A stretch of 44,888 nucleotides of DNA from a virus, in the IMG/VR virus record IMGVR_UViG_3300046820_000639, positions 1 through 44,888 of that record; one strand, written 5' to 3'. The position numbers were made by a program, and so were the translations under genes. Within the stretch, counting starts at the first letter, position 1. Every line of letters begins with the position of its first letter. Positions 13,404 to 20,962 of this stretch are shown piece by piece. The notes beneath the pieces were generated by a model that did not search any database, was not told the DNA's origin, and worked only from the letters and a program-made list of their open reading frames with translations.

Positions 13404-13559
13404 TTAATTATAACCTCTAATCACATTATTGTCAATCTTAGGATTACCTTTGGCTAATACAACCTTGTTGGCTTCTTTTTCCCGCTGTTCACGTTCAAGC
13501 TCTTTGACCGTTTGTGTTTTATCTGTTCTACTACTTGACAATTTTGTGGGTTGTTGCAT
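13404..13559 (-). CDS. Small charged protein upstream of tmRNA, 51 aa
   Basis: From the ATG at 13559 (MQQPTKLSSSRTDKTQTVKE), a highly charged coiled-coil-like helix (ELEREQREKEANKVVLAKGN). Its stop codon lies directly against the tmRNA acceptor piece, so the two could share a transcript. AATAAATACT lies 5 nt upstream of the ATG and no Shine-Dalgarno is seen. The longer frame to 13640 is rejected because it crosses that motif. Confidence 0.55.
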   Translation of the reverse strand: MQQPTKLSSSRTDKTQTVKELEREQREKEANKVVLAKGNPKIDNNVIRGYN

Positions 13560-13564
13560 AGTCA

Positions 13565-13575
13565 AGTATTTATTA
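13565..13575 (-). promoter_or_regulatory. Late-type promoter motif AATAAATACT
   Basis: Minus strand, ending 5 nt before the ATG at 13559. The same 10-mer at the same 5-nt distance precedes the gene starting at 26969. It could make a near-leaderless mRNA and also supply the tmRNA transcript. Confidence 0.5.
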
Positions 13576-13645
13576 TTTTTGAGAGCACTTACCGGCATCT
13601 TGTGCCGTGCTACCAAATTGGTTCGGGCAAATGGTCTCAAAAATA

Positions 13646-13668
13646 AAGGGGCATTTCTGCCCCTTTTC
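13646..13668 (-). terminator. Intrinsic terminator
   Basis: Hairpin AAAGGGGCA / TGCCCCTTT with loop TTTC (plus-strand view) and T-rich flanks, immediately downstream of the 13683-14009 gene. Confidence 0.85.
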
Positions 13669-13682
13669 GCACACTTGACAGA

Positions 13683-14009
13683 TTACTCTGCAACTGCCTC
13701 TGCACGAGCTTTGATAGCTTCAAGGCTAGGAGCGGCCTTAACCTTAGCACCTTTAGCCTTAACCACGCCGTTGTACTTGGCGTCAGCATTGTCGATAGCC
13801 ATCTTGTATTCTGCATTCTGATACAAGTCAGTGGTCTTAAGGAAAGACACTAGCTCTGGCTTGTCCATCTCAGACGGCAATTCCATCAAATTGATATCGC
13901 TGTCAGTCTTAGCCAAGATCTTGACACGAGTCATGTCAGTAGCAAAACGCACTTTGTATGAACCACCAGCAGATTTAGAAACACCACCAACTTTGAACAA
14001 TTTAGTCAT
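13683..14009 (-). CDS. Hypothetical early protein, 108 aa
   Basis: From the ATG at 14009 with GGAG upstream (MTKLFKVGGVSKSAGGSYKV). A beta-rich N-terminal half is followed by an Ala/Lys-rich helical C-terminus (KAKGAKVKAAPSLEAIKARA). It is flanked by its own promoter (14104-14076) and terminator, so it is a strong monocistronic unit, probably an abundant product. Family not recognised. Confidence 0.75.
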   Translation of the reverse strand: MTKLFKVGGVSKSAGGSYKVRFATDMTRVKILAKTDSDINLMELPSEMDKPELVSFLKTTDLYQNAEYKMAIDNADAKYNGVVKAKGAKVKAAPSLEAIKARAEAVAE

Positions 14010-14075
14010 TTGAAACACTCCAATTTAAGTTAAGTTTGAAAAACAATGTTGATACACACTACCAACATATTTCAT

Positions 14076-14104
14076 ATTATAGATTATTTCGAAATAGAAG
14101 TCAA
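14076..14104 (-). promoter_or_regulatory. Early promoter
   Basis: Minus-strand TTGACT (14104-14099), 17-nt spacer, TATAAT (14081-14076). It is followed by a leader of about 65 nt before the ATG at 14009. Confidence 0.85.
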
Positions 14105-14132
14105 CCATAATATAAAATTCTTTTTTACCAAA

Positions 14133-14336
14133 TTAGCCAATTAATACAGCATTTTTGGTTACACAAGTACTTGGTCCACCGAACATGGCTTCCACAATAG
14201 TCCTGGCTTGACTAGGACCCATTGCTTGAACCACAATGGTCAAGTTACTCATATCACTGCGAGTACTATATCCGCCACTATAAGAATCTGTTGGGCTAGT
14301 GGTGATATCGTAAGTTACTTCGTATGGGTACATCAT
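14133..14336 (-). CDS. Hypothetical protein, 67 aa
   Basis: Starts with a double ATG (MMYPYEVTYDITTSPTDSYS). The second half (MSNLTIVVQAMGPSQARTIV) looks like a beta-alpha unit seen in small phage proteins that carry a Q-A-x-x-x-V-E-A-M-F motif. Coupled by ATGA to the membrane peptide upstream. Function unknown. Confidence 0.65.
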   Translation of the reverse strand: MMYPYEVTYDITTSPTDSYSGGYSTRSDMSNLTIVVQAMGPSQARTIVEAMFGGPSTCVTKNAVLIG

Positions 14337-14461
14337 TTTGCGGCCTCTCGGCTTACTTCTTGAACTTTAGCAACACCGTTATCGAACATACGTGCAATAC
14401 CAGTGAATCCCACAGTACAGATTATAATACCAAAAACAGTTCCCGCAATAAACGATTTCAT
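14333..14461 (-). CDS. Small single-pass membrane protein, 42 aa
   Basis: A 42-residue peptide with one membrane segment (FIAGTVFGIIICTVGFTGIA) and a short charged tail (ARMFDNGVAKVQEVSREAAK). It starts 2 nt after the upstream stop and overlaps the next start as ATGA, which supports it as a gene despite its size. Function unknown. Confidence 0.65.
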   Translation of the reverse strand: MKSFIAGTVFGIIICTVGFTGIARMFDNGVAKVQEVSREAAK

Positions 14462-14462
14462 G

Positions 14463-14675
14463 TTAACCTTTCTTGGATACAGATGTATCACCGGATTTAA
14501 ACAGCAGGCCAAATAGAACCAAAATACCCCAGGCCTGCAACCAGGAAATTTCGTTTACACCTGTAATGGCTCCAACCAAACAACCATTCCACAGTAGCAT
14601 TACAGGAAATGCCAGTACCAGTCCTACAATTACAATCAGGGCCACTACCACAGCGATAGCAAGTACGATAGCCAT
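14463..14675 (-). CDS. Small membrane protein, two predicted TM segments
   Basis: A 70-residue protein with two hydrophobic spans (residues about 3-27 and 47-62) separated by WNGCLVGAITGVNEISWLQA, a recurring sequence in small phage membrane proteins. It overlaps the upstream gene by one base. Probably inner membrane; function unknown. Confidence 0.7.
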   Translation of the reverse strand: MAIVLAIAVVVALIVIVGLVLAFPVMLLWNGCLVGAITGVNEISWLQAWGILVLFGLLFKSGDTSVSKKG

Positions 14676-15121
14676 TATTCAGTCTCCAATGAGTTAATTA
14701 CATCTGCCAACACTTCCAGTGGACGACCGTATTGGCTAACATACCAAACACCGTCTTTCATGATGTAGTAATACTCTGCACCACACCCATCATAATAGCT
14801 GATAAACGAGTCCAGGCTATGAAAGGTTTTCCACTCAGTACCTTCTTCACCACGATCACGTCCGTAAAAGGTAGTCCAATTTTCGTATTTGGCTTCGTCG
14901 TACTCGCCATCCTTGCACTCAAATTTTGAGAACGGATGTTGCTCGCCAATTTCAGTACGCAAAGAACTGATGTCACCTAGTGCAACCAAAAAGTTAGCCT
15001 TGGTGCTGTCGTAGAACTTTTGCAGGATAACGCCGTTGTGCTCGATGTAACCGTCCCAATGACAGTAAACAGCCTTGCACACATCACCATGCATCACACC
15101 AATTGCAGAACGAGTTGCCAT
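14675..15121 (-). CDS. Conserved phage protein (MATRSAIG family), 148 aa
   Basis: Starts MATRSAIGVMHGDVCKAVYC and continues with HWDGYIEHNGVILQKFY, a widespread family in phages and some bacteria, without an assigned function as far as I know. The C-terminal half has SYYDGCGAEYYYIMKDGVWY. It has its own promoter (15182-15154) and an AAGGA Shine-Dalgarno. Confidence 0.8.
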   Translation of the reverse strand: MATRSAIGVMHGDVCKAVYCHWDGYIEHNGVILQKFYDSTKANFLVALGDISSLRTEIGEQHPFSKFECKDGEYDEAKYENWTTFYGRDRGEEGTEWKTFHSLDSFISYYDGCGAEYYYIMKDGVWYVSQYGRPLEVLADVINSLETE

Positions 15122-15153
15122 GTTACAGATCCTTTTGCAGTTTCAATACAAGT

Positions 15154-15182
15154 ATTATAAAATAAAATGAATTATGGGTCAA
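15154..15182 (-). promoter_or_regulatory. Early promoter
   Basis: Minus-strand TTGACC (15182-15177), 17-nt spacer, TATAAT (15159-15154). Confidence 0.85.
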
Positions 15183-15187
15183 CCGTT

Positions 15188-15463
15188 TTACACGGCTTCC
15201 AGCATATTAGCCGGAACATTGTAACGGCCCGCAGGAGTAGCAACCAACACATACTTTAGTTTAACCTTTTCCACGGTACCTTGATATGTGATGCCGTTGC
15301 GGTTAGACGTAAACTTTACCACATCACCTGCACGTAGGGCACGAGTGTTCTGCTTAGTCAATTGGCTACGAGCGAAACGAAGTGCATCTGCAATAGCATC
15401 CAGATCTTGGTTAGAAAAACGACCCGAAATAATAGCACTACGCACATTTCCAAGTTCAGTCAT
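15188..15463 (-). CDS. Phage protein with C-terminal SH3/KOW-like domain, 91 aa
   Basis: The N-terminal helix (FSNQDLDAIADALRFARSQL) is followed by LRAGDVVKFTSNRNGITYQG and TVEKVKLKYVLVATPAGRYN, a small barrel resembling SH3 or KOW modules. The family is common in large phages. Promoter 15522-15494, AAGGAG before the ATG. Function unknown, perhaps nucleic-acid binding. Confidence 0.75.
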   Translation of the reverse strand: MTELGNVRSAIISGRFSNQDLDAIADALRFARSQLTKQNTRALRAGDVVKFTSNRNGITYQGTVEKVKLKYVLVATPAGRYNVPANMLEAV

Positions 15464-15493
15464 GTCAGCTCCTTATTAGTTACTATAACTACT

Positions 15494-15522
15494 ATTATAG
15501 ATTAAATGGATTTTTGGGTCAA
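15494..15522 (-). promoter_or_regulatory. Early promoter
   Basis: Minus-strand TTGACC (15522-15517), 17-nt spacer with AATCCATTTAATC, TATAAT (15499-15494). The -35 box overlaps the last codons of the upstream gene. Confidence 0.85.
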
Positions 15523-15752
15523 CCAAAAGCCTTTACAAGCCCTGTAAGCCCGATTGCTAGGGCTACAATGTTAACCAGCAACTGTGGCTTATTTGCAACA
15601 CGGATAGTCCAGATTAGGAACAAGATAGTTCCTATAAAAAATGTAAGGATGTTGTAAGGATAGGCACTGGGCCCAACAGCATTTAGGCTATGTCCGCCAA
15701 TGATAAACACGGCACCTGCCCACTGTAAGATTTCGTTAGTATCTAATTTCAT
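15519..15752 (-). CDS. Integral membrane protein, three predicted TM segments, predicted leaderless
   Basis: A 77-residue hydrophobic protein: ILQWAGAVFIIGGHSLNAVG, ILTFFIGTILFLIWTIRVAN and VNIVALAIGLTGLVKAF. The layout recalls one half of a small SemiSWEET or PnuC-like transporter and phage DUF6552-type proteins. The family is not certain. The ATG lies 6 nt after TATACT with no Shine-Dalgarno. Confidence 0.7.
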   Translation of the reverse strand: MKLDTNEILQWAGAVFIIGGHSLNAVGPSAYPYNILTFFIGTILFLIWTIRVANKPQLLVNIVALAIGLTGLVKAFG

Positions 15753-15758
15753 GCTATG

Positions 15759-15787
15759 AGTATAGCATAAATGGATTTATTGGTCAA
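15759..15787 (-). promoter_or_regulatory. Early-type promoter (leaderless geometry)
   Basis: Minus-strand TTGACC (15787-15782), 17-nt spacer with AATCCATTTATGC, TATACT (15764-15759), then 6 nt to the ATG. Confidence 0.8.
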
Positions 15788-15806
15788 ATTGGAAAGTTAG
15801 TGAGTA

Positions 15807-16001
15807 CTAACCAAAAATGCTGTGCTTGTCGCGATGTTTGAGTTCGTATTTTAATTCGACTTGCATTTTTTCAATTTCGATTTGCTTTTCAAAAACAGCA
15901 CAAAGACGTTTATGAACAACATAAAGGCTACAGGCACCGACGCCAAACAGCGTCAGCATAACAACAGCAATTATCAAATCAAGATAGTAAAGAAGTTCCA
16001 T
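15807..16001 (-). CDS. Small membrane protein with cytoplasmic helix, 64 aa
   Basis: One membrane segment (LDLIIAVVMLTLFGVGACSL) is followed by a charged amphipathic helix (FEKQIEIEKMQVELKYELKH). The topology resembles small phage membrane peptides; spanin or holin accessory roles are possible but unproven. It is divergent from the glycosyltransferase at 16065 across a palindromic promoter region. Confidence 0.6.
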   Translation of the reverse strand: MELLYYLDLIIAVVMLTLFGVGACSLYVVHKRLCAVFEKQIEIEKMQVELKYELKHRDKHSIFG

Positions 16002-16020
16002 AGGATTTTATGACCTTAGT

Positions 16021-16038
16021 ATATTTACCGGTAAATAT
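16021..16038. promoter_or_regulatory. Perfect 18-bp palindrome with late motif in both directions
   Basis: ATATTTACCGGTAAATAT lies between divergent genes (16001 minus, 16065 plus), so each strand reads GGTAAATAT toward its own gene. It may be a bidirectional late promoter or an operator for a dimeric regulator. Confidence 0.6.
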
Positions 16039-16064
16039 GTAAAACAACCTTTATTCAATTAAAA

Positions 16065-17165
16065 ATGATCAGCGTTTACTACGACAGCCAGCTACTACGG
16101 GACGAGTGGCTCAACAATATTTTACGTGGCTTAACTTGCGTTCCATTCACAAACTTAGATGAGTTTGAAGCCGATACAGCAGAAATTAAATTAGCGTTTA
16201 CCAGTCACAGGCTACATTGCGACCACGATGCTTATACCGGATTCGAAAAGAAGATCAACAGACTAAGTGCAGTCAGCCAATTGGTATTCAGCTTTGAAAG
16301 CGAATTACATTGGTACCATTGGGAAATATGGGAAAAGTGTCATCATAAAAATGTCTATTGGTGCTTGCCCGGGCAAGTAAACGACAACAGTGAAATGGAC
16401 AAGAACATTATATACTGGGGCGACTGGATGAAAACCACAGCCAACTTGTATAGACAATTACCCGATGTTACAGCCAGGTACACACCTTATGCTGTCAAGC
16501 CTAGGTACTTTGACGCATTGTTAGGCAGTCCCAAACCGCATAGAACATTTGTCAACGAAGCAGTCAAAGCCAATGGCCTGCAAGACAAGTTTATTATGAC
16601 ATATGGTGGACAGTGGGACGATAACAGTTTCTATGCCAAAGACTACTTTATCTACGAACCCGGCACAGAGATTGTTGAAAAGGATGCTCCAGGTACTTGC
16701 GGTTATGTTAAGTATCACAATATCCTGTGTCACTTGAGTCAAGTTATACCCACGCAGGTTTTTAATGATACTGCTTATAGCATTGTAGCAGAAACTGACT
16801 TTGACAATACACTCAGCTTCTACAGTGAAAAGACAGCCAAGCCTATGATCTATCGTAGATTGTTTGTGGCATTCAGCGGTTATAAGTTTTTACACAACTT
16901 ACATGAACTGGGATTTAAAACATTTGGGAACGTCATTGATGAAAGTTACGACTTAATCAAAGATGATGAACAACGATTAGCCGCGTCATTTGAACAGGTA
17001 AAGTGGTTGTGTAGTCAACCACAAGATCAAATCTATCTTAAGATAGCCGATACTCTAGATCACAATTATAATTTGATTATGAGCACTGACTGGAATATAC
17101 GATGTGCCGATCAAGTTAGATCTTTAATCGATCACGTACTAGCTGAGCCCAAGAACGCTGTGTAG
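16065..17165 (+). CDS. Exostosin-like glycosyltransferase family protein, copy 1
   Basis: A 366-residue protein, one of three related plus-strand genes. The conserved C-terminal block runs from VAETDFDNTLSFYSEKTAKP through YRRLFVAFSGYKFLHNLHEL to GFKTFGNVIDESYDLI (residues about 240-305). This matches phage proteins annotated as exostosin or GT47-like glycosyltransferases; the EKT-KP motif would contact the nucleotide sugar. The N-terminal domain is specific to this copy. Expected to transfer a sugar to virion, DNA or host glycan; the acceptor is unknown. The 3' end overlaps the convergent SGNH gene by 50 nt. Confidence 0.7.
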   Translation: MISVYYDSQLLRDEWLNNILRGLTCVPFTNLDEFEADTAEIKLAFTSHRLHCDHDAYTGFEKKINRLSAVSQLVFSFESELHWYHWEIWEKCHHKNVYWCLPGQVNDNSEMDKNIIYWGDWMKTTANLYRQLPDVTARYTPYAVKPRYFDALLGSPKPHRTFVNEAVKANGLQDKFIMTYGGQWDDNSFYAKDYFIYEPGTEIVEKDAPGTCGYVKYHNILCHLSQVIPTQVFNDTAYSIVAETDFDNTLSFYSEKTAKPMIYRRLFVAFSGYKFLHNLHELGFKTFGNVIDESYDLIKDDEQRLAASFEQVKWLCSQPQDQIYLKIADTLDHNYNLIMSTDWNIRCADQVRSLIDHVLAEPKNAV

Positions 17166-17874
17166 TTTCTGCGGGATGAAATCTATCTGGCTGTAGGTCA
17201 TTGTCGCGTACAGCCATTTCATATATACCGTTACGGTGTTCGTCAACAAAGATCCACTTACTCCAATCTACACCACGCAACAGTCTAGTTACTTCCGGAA
17301 ACTTGCCTACACCAAAGTCTCCGTTGCGTGATAAGTTCTCTCCGTCGCCCCAGTAGTTTACATAGCTCATGAACTTGTAGTCTATGCCTTGATTTTCTAA
17401 GAAGTTCTGCAACTTGATCATTTCCATGATGTTGGTCGTAGCGAGACTTAGTGGGCTAGATACTTTGTACATTTCTCGAAACATTTTTTCAGCCACAGGA
17501 TTGTTAAACCATGTGCCCATTTGCCCGCCTGAGAATATGTATCCTAGTTTGTCTGGACATGAATCTACTCTGCGATAAAATCCGTAACTGTTAAACAAGT
17601 CATTCCAGTGCGGATCTTCTAGGCCTGTTAAAAAGTCCAAGCGACTAACGCCAGTCCACATTACCAATACCTTGTCGTATTTGATCAACGGATTTTCTAG
17701 TATGTGACGCACAATGCTGTCGGCAATATACTGATTACCGGCACCGGGTTCGGCAATGTTTTTAATTCGCCAGGTGGGCTCTAATTCGCCCAAGTAACGT
17801 GGCCAACATGTGTTGGGCCCACCTACATATTCAGGCCACTGTGTAAAACTACATCCGCTTACTAGTATATTCAT
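17116..17874 (-). CDS. SGNH/GDSL hydrolase-like protein
   Basis: A 252-residue protein. MNILVSGCSFTQWPEYVGGP has the GxSFT block I of SGNH-fold esterases, and AEPGAGNQYIADSIVRHILE supplies the GxxN block III-like element near residue 42. The C-terminal RFHPAETTQRSWAQLVRD carries the block V-like His (DxxHP replaced by RFHP). Such proteins hydrolyse or transfer acyl groups on sugars. The context beside a glycosyltransferase suggests glycan deacylation or acetylation. Confidence 0.7.
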   Translation of the reverse strand: MNILVSGCSFTQWPEYVGGPNTCWPRYLGELEPTWRIKNIAEPGAGNQYIADSIVRHILENPLIKYDKVLVMWTGVSRLDFLTGLEDPHWNDLFNSYGFYRRVDSCPDKLGYIFSGGQMGTWFNNPVAEKMFREMYKVSSPLSLATTNIMEMIKLQNFLENQGIDYKFMSYVNYWGDGENLSRNGDFGVGKFPEVTRLLRGVDWSKWIFVDEHRNGIYEMAVRDNDLQPDRFHPAETTQRSWAQLVRDRLKI

Positions 17875-18631
17875 TATTGAGAAACTTTCTTTTTATTTCG
17901 TCGAAACAAGCAATATCTTGCTCTGTTAATTGTGTGTTGTTAACCATGTTGCGGAAAAACTCTGCACGTATTTCCAAATCTCGTATGTTATCCGGATATT
18001 TGAATTCTTCTGTAACACCAGCAACATCGTATGCATCCATGATAATATGATAACGATCAATGTTGCTATCATTACTTACTTGATGAGGAACGTTGACCCA
18101 AATAATGTAAACCGAACCATCAGCTGGCATGTGAAATGCTGTGCCATCTGCGTTATGTATGCAAGCAGGATCTGTTATAACTGGGATATGTATACGAGCC
18201 ATGTATTTTTCACGTGGGCCGTCACTGTGTAATAAAGTTTTGCCACCCGGACGTAATATGCTTACCCTAGCCCGCCTGATGTAAAATCCCAATGCTTGTA
18301 TTTGCTTTAATGCATCGGCAATAGGTCCAACACAGGCTTCGGTGGGATTCTTGTGTTCAAACGGATCACTGATATCTAAATACTTTACGGCTTTAAAGTT
18401 GGGCTCGCCATTGGGAAATATTAAATGTTCTGCAGGATGGCCGGTGTGCCCGACCTCCCAACCATCCTGCCACTGCCCTGTGCGTGTGGTCAATGACCAA
18501 CCGCCAAAGTTATTGTAGCCGTATTCTTCACCTTGAAATATAGGTGAGCCTAATTTAAAAATGTGTTCAGTCAGTGTTTGTTGAATAGCACCAACATCTA
18601 CCTTCAGCGGTAGAAGTTCATATGGTTTCAT
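17849..18631 (-). CDS. 2OG-Fe(II) oxygenase, aspartyl/asparaginyl beta-hydroxylase-like
   Basis: A 260-residue protein. The iron-binding HxD...H set appears as LLHSDGPREKYMARIHIPVI near residue 138 and WVNVPHQVSNDSNIDRYHII near 185, with the Arg of RYH a candidate for 2-oxoglutarate binding. This matches the Asp/Asn hydroxylase branch of phage 2OG oxygenases. The substrate may be a protein or a small molecule. The start overlaps the GH19 stop by 4 nt; the 3' end overlaps the SGNH gene by 26 nt. Confidence 0.75.
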   Translation of the reverse strand: MKPYELLPLKVDVGAIQQTLTEHIFKLGSPIFQGEEYGYNNFGGWSLTTRTGQWQDGWEVGHTGHPAEHLIFPNGEPNFKAVKYLDISDPFEHKNPTEACVGPIADALKQIQALGFYIRRARVSILRPGGKTLLHSDGPREKYMARIHIPVITDPACIHNADGTAFHMPADGSVYIIWVNVPHQVSNDSNIDRYHIIMDAYDVAGVTEEFKYPDNIRDLEIRAEFFRNMVNNTQLTEQDIACFDEIKRKFLNNEYTSKRM

Positions 18632-19368
18632 TTTGAAGCGTATTGTTGAAGTTTTTTCTGTCTTTGTTTCAGATGTTTCATACCCGGATTGATTGCTTTT
18701 GTTACTGCCTTGGTAGTTGCTTTGCTGGTATCGAAGTTAGCTACCTTAGGAGCAACACGATTGTTCCAGTACCATACTGCGGCCTTGGCAGCAACATCGG
18801 GACGTTCCATTAGTTCTGGATACTGTTCTAAGGGCAGTCCCAGGGCTTTGCCTGCTTGTGCATAATTGTAACGACCAGTAATTTGTAAGAATCCGCGACC
18901 TTTGTAACGTTCTCCGTCGCCGACTTGCGTGTTGCCTAATGCTTTAGCTTTCTTGGGTGCAAACTTGGGATCGTATTTCTTATCAAAATATTTTTTTGAT
19001 CCAATTTCCGTCATATGCTTAAAGTTTAACGTCTCGTGTGCGGCTTGGGCAAGTAATTGTGCTAGTTCATTGCCCATAATACCCGATGCTTTGGCTACAG
19101 TGGCCAAAAGTTTTTCCGGCGGCAAACTGTTTATGTTTGATTTTGTAACGTCTGTTTTTGCAATAGCATTTGGTATTTCAATTTTTGGTGTAGGACTAGT
19201 TGCTTGTGCTGTTACTGCTGGTACAGCTTGTTGTTGCTGTGGGCTGGCTTTTTGGCTAATGTAGTCATCTACTGCTACCCCACCTGCCGCGGCACCTACT
19301 AGACCTAATGCGGCAAGATTTTCCTTCCAACCTTCGTCAAGTTGCTTAGTGAATTCCTGTGCTCTCAT
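18628..19368 (-). CDS. GH19 lysozyme/chitinase with T4-like capsid-targeting leader
   Basis: A 246-residue protein. Residues 1-13 (MRAQEFTKQLDEG) match the leader shared by this cassette, with LDE as a possible prohead-protease site. Next is an Ala/Gly/Gln-rich linker (to about 100), then a GH19 domain: QAAHETLNFKHMTEIG with the catalytic acid, and GERYKGRGFLQITGRYNYAQ with the second Glu and the substrate-binding loop. GH19 enzymes cut chitin or peptidoglycan. With the leader, a virion-packaged wall hydrolase is inferred rather than a classical endolysin. ATGA coupled on both sides. Confidence 0.85.
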   Translation of the reverse strand: MRAQEFTKQLDEGWKENLAALGLVGAAAGGVAVDDYISQKASPQQQQAVPAVTAQATSPTPKIEIPNAIAKTDVTKSNINSLPPEKLLATVAKASGIMGNELAQLLAQAAHETLNFKHMTEIGSKKYFDKKYDPKFAPKKAKALGNTQVGDGERYKGRGFLQITGRYNYAQAGKALGLPLEQYPELMERPDVAAKAAVWYWNNRVAPKVANFDTSKATTKAVTKAINPGMKHLKQRQKKLQQYASK

Positions 19369-20636
19369 TCTAAGTATGCACCATATTTTGCAAAAACTTT
19401 GTCCAGCAAGTCATCAGCATTGTCGCCATTATCGAAGTATTGACGCTCAAGTTCTTCTTCATCGTCGCTCCATGTGTCGTTTTCTGCACGGTGACGATTC
19501 ATATATGCACTTAATATGTCTGCTAGTTTTTCTACTACAGCTAAGAATTCTGGTCTCCAATCGTCTCCGCTACCACCCGTAAATGTACGAGCATATCCAG
19601 AATCACCGTAGTCAAAGTCTGTACGAACAACTGCTGTGTCTCCTGTCTTGGTATCTACTAACACCCAAGCAACATCACCTGAATTATACAAGTCAATTTC
19701 CCTGTCGTGCAAGTCAACTCCGGTAGCGGCATAGATCTTTTGCCCTAGATTGGTATTAACTAATTCGTCACTTTGGTGAGACATCATGCTAAAACTCATA
19801 ATGTCTTTATCGCCATGCCACTTGGCATTTTGTTCAAGATATTTTTTGCTTTGTGCTACAAACTTACGTGCTGTTTCTGTGTTCATTAAATCAACTGTTG
19901 AAGTTTTTATCGCAATATCTTCAAAGGCTATTTTTAAACTAGGATAGTTTGCTACAACTTTTCTTAAGTCAACAGCACGATCTTGCTCGTCCATGTACTG
20001 TCGTGATTCAAAATGAAACTGGTATTTTTCTCCCGCATATTTAGGTTTCTTAGGAAGAATAATATATAGTTGACCTTGTTGGCTGTAGTGCTTGAACATG
20101 TTATTAGTCTTGGCCGCAGTACACCAACGTGTACCTTGTCCGTAATAGCATGCCGCTGTTTGATCTGTAGGAACAATAATTCTTACTGAATTGTCCTCGT
20201 AGAATATACGACTTTGACCTTTGTCGACTAGTTGTTCTTGATTGGGGTTAGGATATTCGTCCACTACACTCATGAAGTCTGCAATACTAGTGTAACGCAT
20301 GAAGTCGTTGCGTGGACTTGGAATCATGCGTTTTTGTTTTAGCTTGTGAAACTTGGCAATGTAGTCCGCTACAGTTGACCCCATGTCCTCAAATTTGATA
20401 CCACCTTTGCTATATAAGTTCGCTAGTGCTTGTGCATATTCTTTGTTAGGCGTTGGATCACAGTCTTCGATAGTATTTAATACCACATCAGCTAGTTGTT
20501 CATCAGTTACATACTCGGGATCTCTAAAGTCTCGGGGAATACTATTATCTCTACGTGCCACAGCAACAATCTTAGAACCAAAGTTGGCTTCAGTTTTGCT
20601 ACGATCGTATTCTAGTAAAAATTGATAGGCTCTCAT
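19365..20636 (-). CDS. Uncharacterised phage protein with GTRWCTA motif and capsid-targeting-like leader
   Basis: A 423-residue protein. The leader MRAYQFLLEYDRSK carries LLE, a T4-type prohead-protease site. The central domain (residues about 140-230) has ACYYGQGTRWCTAAKTNNMF, LYIILPKKPKYAGEKYQFHF and QYMDEQDRAVDLRKV, a motif set I recognise from many large-phage hypothetical proteins. The C-terminus is acidic (DNDTW..DDEEELERQYFDNG type). Function unknown. The leader suggests packaging in the head. Confidence 0.75.
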   Translation of the reverse strand: MRAYQFLLEYDRSKTEANFGSKIVAVARRDNSIPRDFRDPEYVTDEQLADVVLNTIEDCDPTPNKEYAQALANLYSKGGIKFEDMGSTVADYIAKFHKLKQKRMIPSPRNDFMRYTSIADFMSVVDEYPNPNQEQLVDKGQSRIFYEDNSVRIIVPTDQTAACYYGQGTRWCTAAKTNNMFKHYSQQGQLYIILPKKPKYAGEKYQFHFESRQYMDEQDRAVDLRKVVANYPSLKIAFEDIAIKTSTVDLMNTETARKFVAQSKKYLEQNAKWHGDKDIMSFSMMSHQSDELVNTNLGQKIYAATGVDLHDREIDLYNSGDVAWVLVDTKTGDTAVVRTDFDYGDSGYARTFTGGSGDDWRPEFLAVVEKLADILSAYMNRHRAENDTWSDDEEELERQYFDNGDNADDLLDKVFAKYGAYLE

Positions 20637-20962
20637 TACGCTACTCTAATTGTTGGTACTAAATCAGCCCACGGGTGTCCCTCAATGACTGTCTTTAATC
20701 TTAATATTCTTTGCTCGGGATCAACCATGGTTAATCCTATTGATATATTTAATTCTTGACTATGTAACCAAAATCTTTGCCCGGCTGCAAATTTTTTAAA
20801 TTTTGGTTTAATGGATGTAACGGTGTTGAGTAATTGATCGATACTATGGGGATTTATGTTTCTTTGTTTTACACGCTGAAACGCATGAGAATCTACTTGT
20901 ATAGTGTAGCTACCACGTGTTAATGGTGCGGCATGTTCTACAATAAATTCTTTGGCTCTCAT
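20636..20962 (-). CDS. DUF4258/RelE-like small protein with capsid-targeting-like leader
   Basis: A 108-residue protein. The leader MRAKEFIVEHAAP carries IVE and is very close to the T4 internal-protein leader. The remainder has DSHAFQRVKQRNINPHSIDQ, the HAxxRxxxRxI motif of DUF4258/BrnT-like toxin-type proteins, then KKFAAGQRFWLHSQELNISI and a beta-rich end. It could be an RNase-like effector delivered with DNA; activity is inferred from the fold only. TAATG and ATGA overlaps. Confidence 0.7.
   Translation of the reverse strand: MRAKEFIVEHAAPLTRGSYTIQVDSHAFQRVKQRNINPHSIDQLLNTVTSIKPKFKKFAAGQRFWLHSQELNISIGLTMVDPEQRILRLKTVIEGHPWADLVPTIRVA

Noticed and set aside
13578-13638. tRNA-like stretch on the minus strand (D-arm-like CCAATTTGGTAGCAC and a CGGCA/TGCCG hairpin, with roughly complementary ends).
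   Set aside because: There is no T-arm or TTCRA loop, the anticodon loop lacks U33, and the closing stem has a mismatch. It could be a decayed tRNA, but it cannot be called as one.
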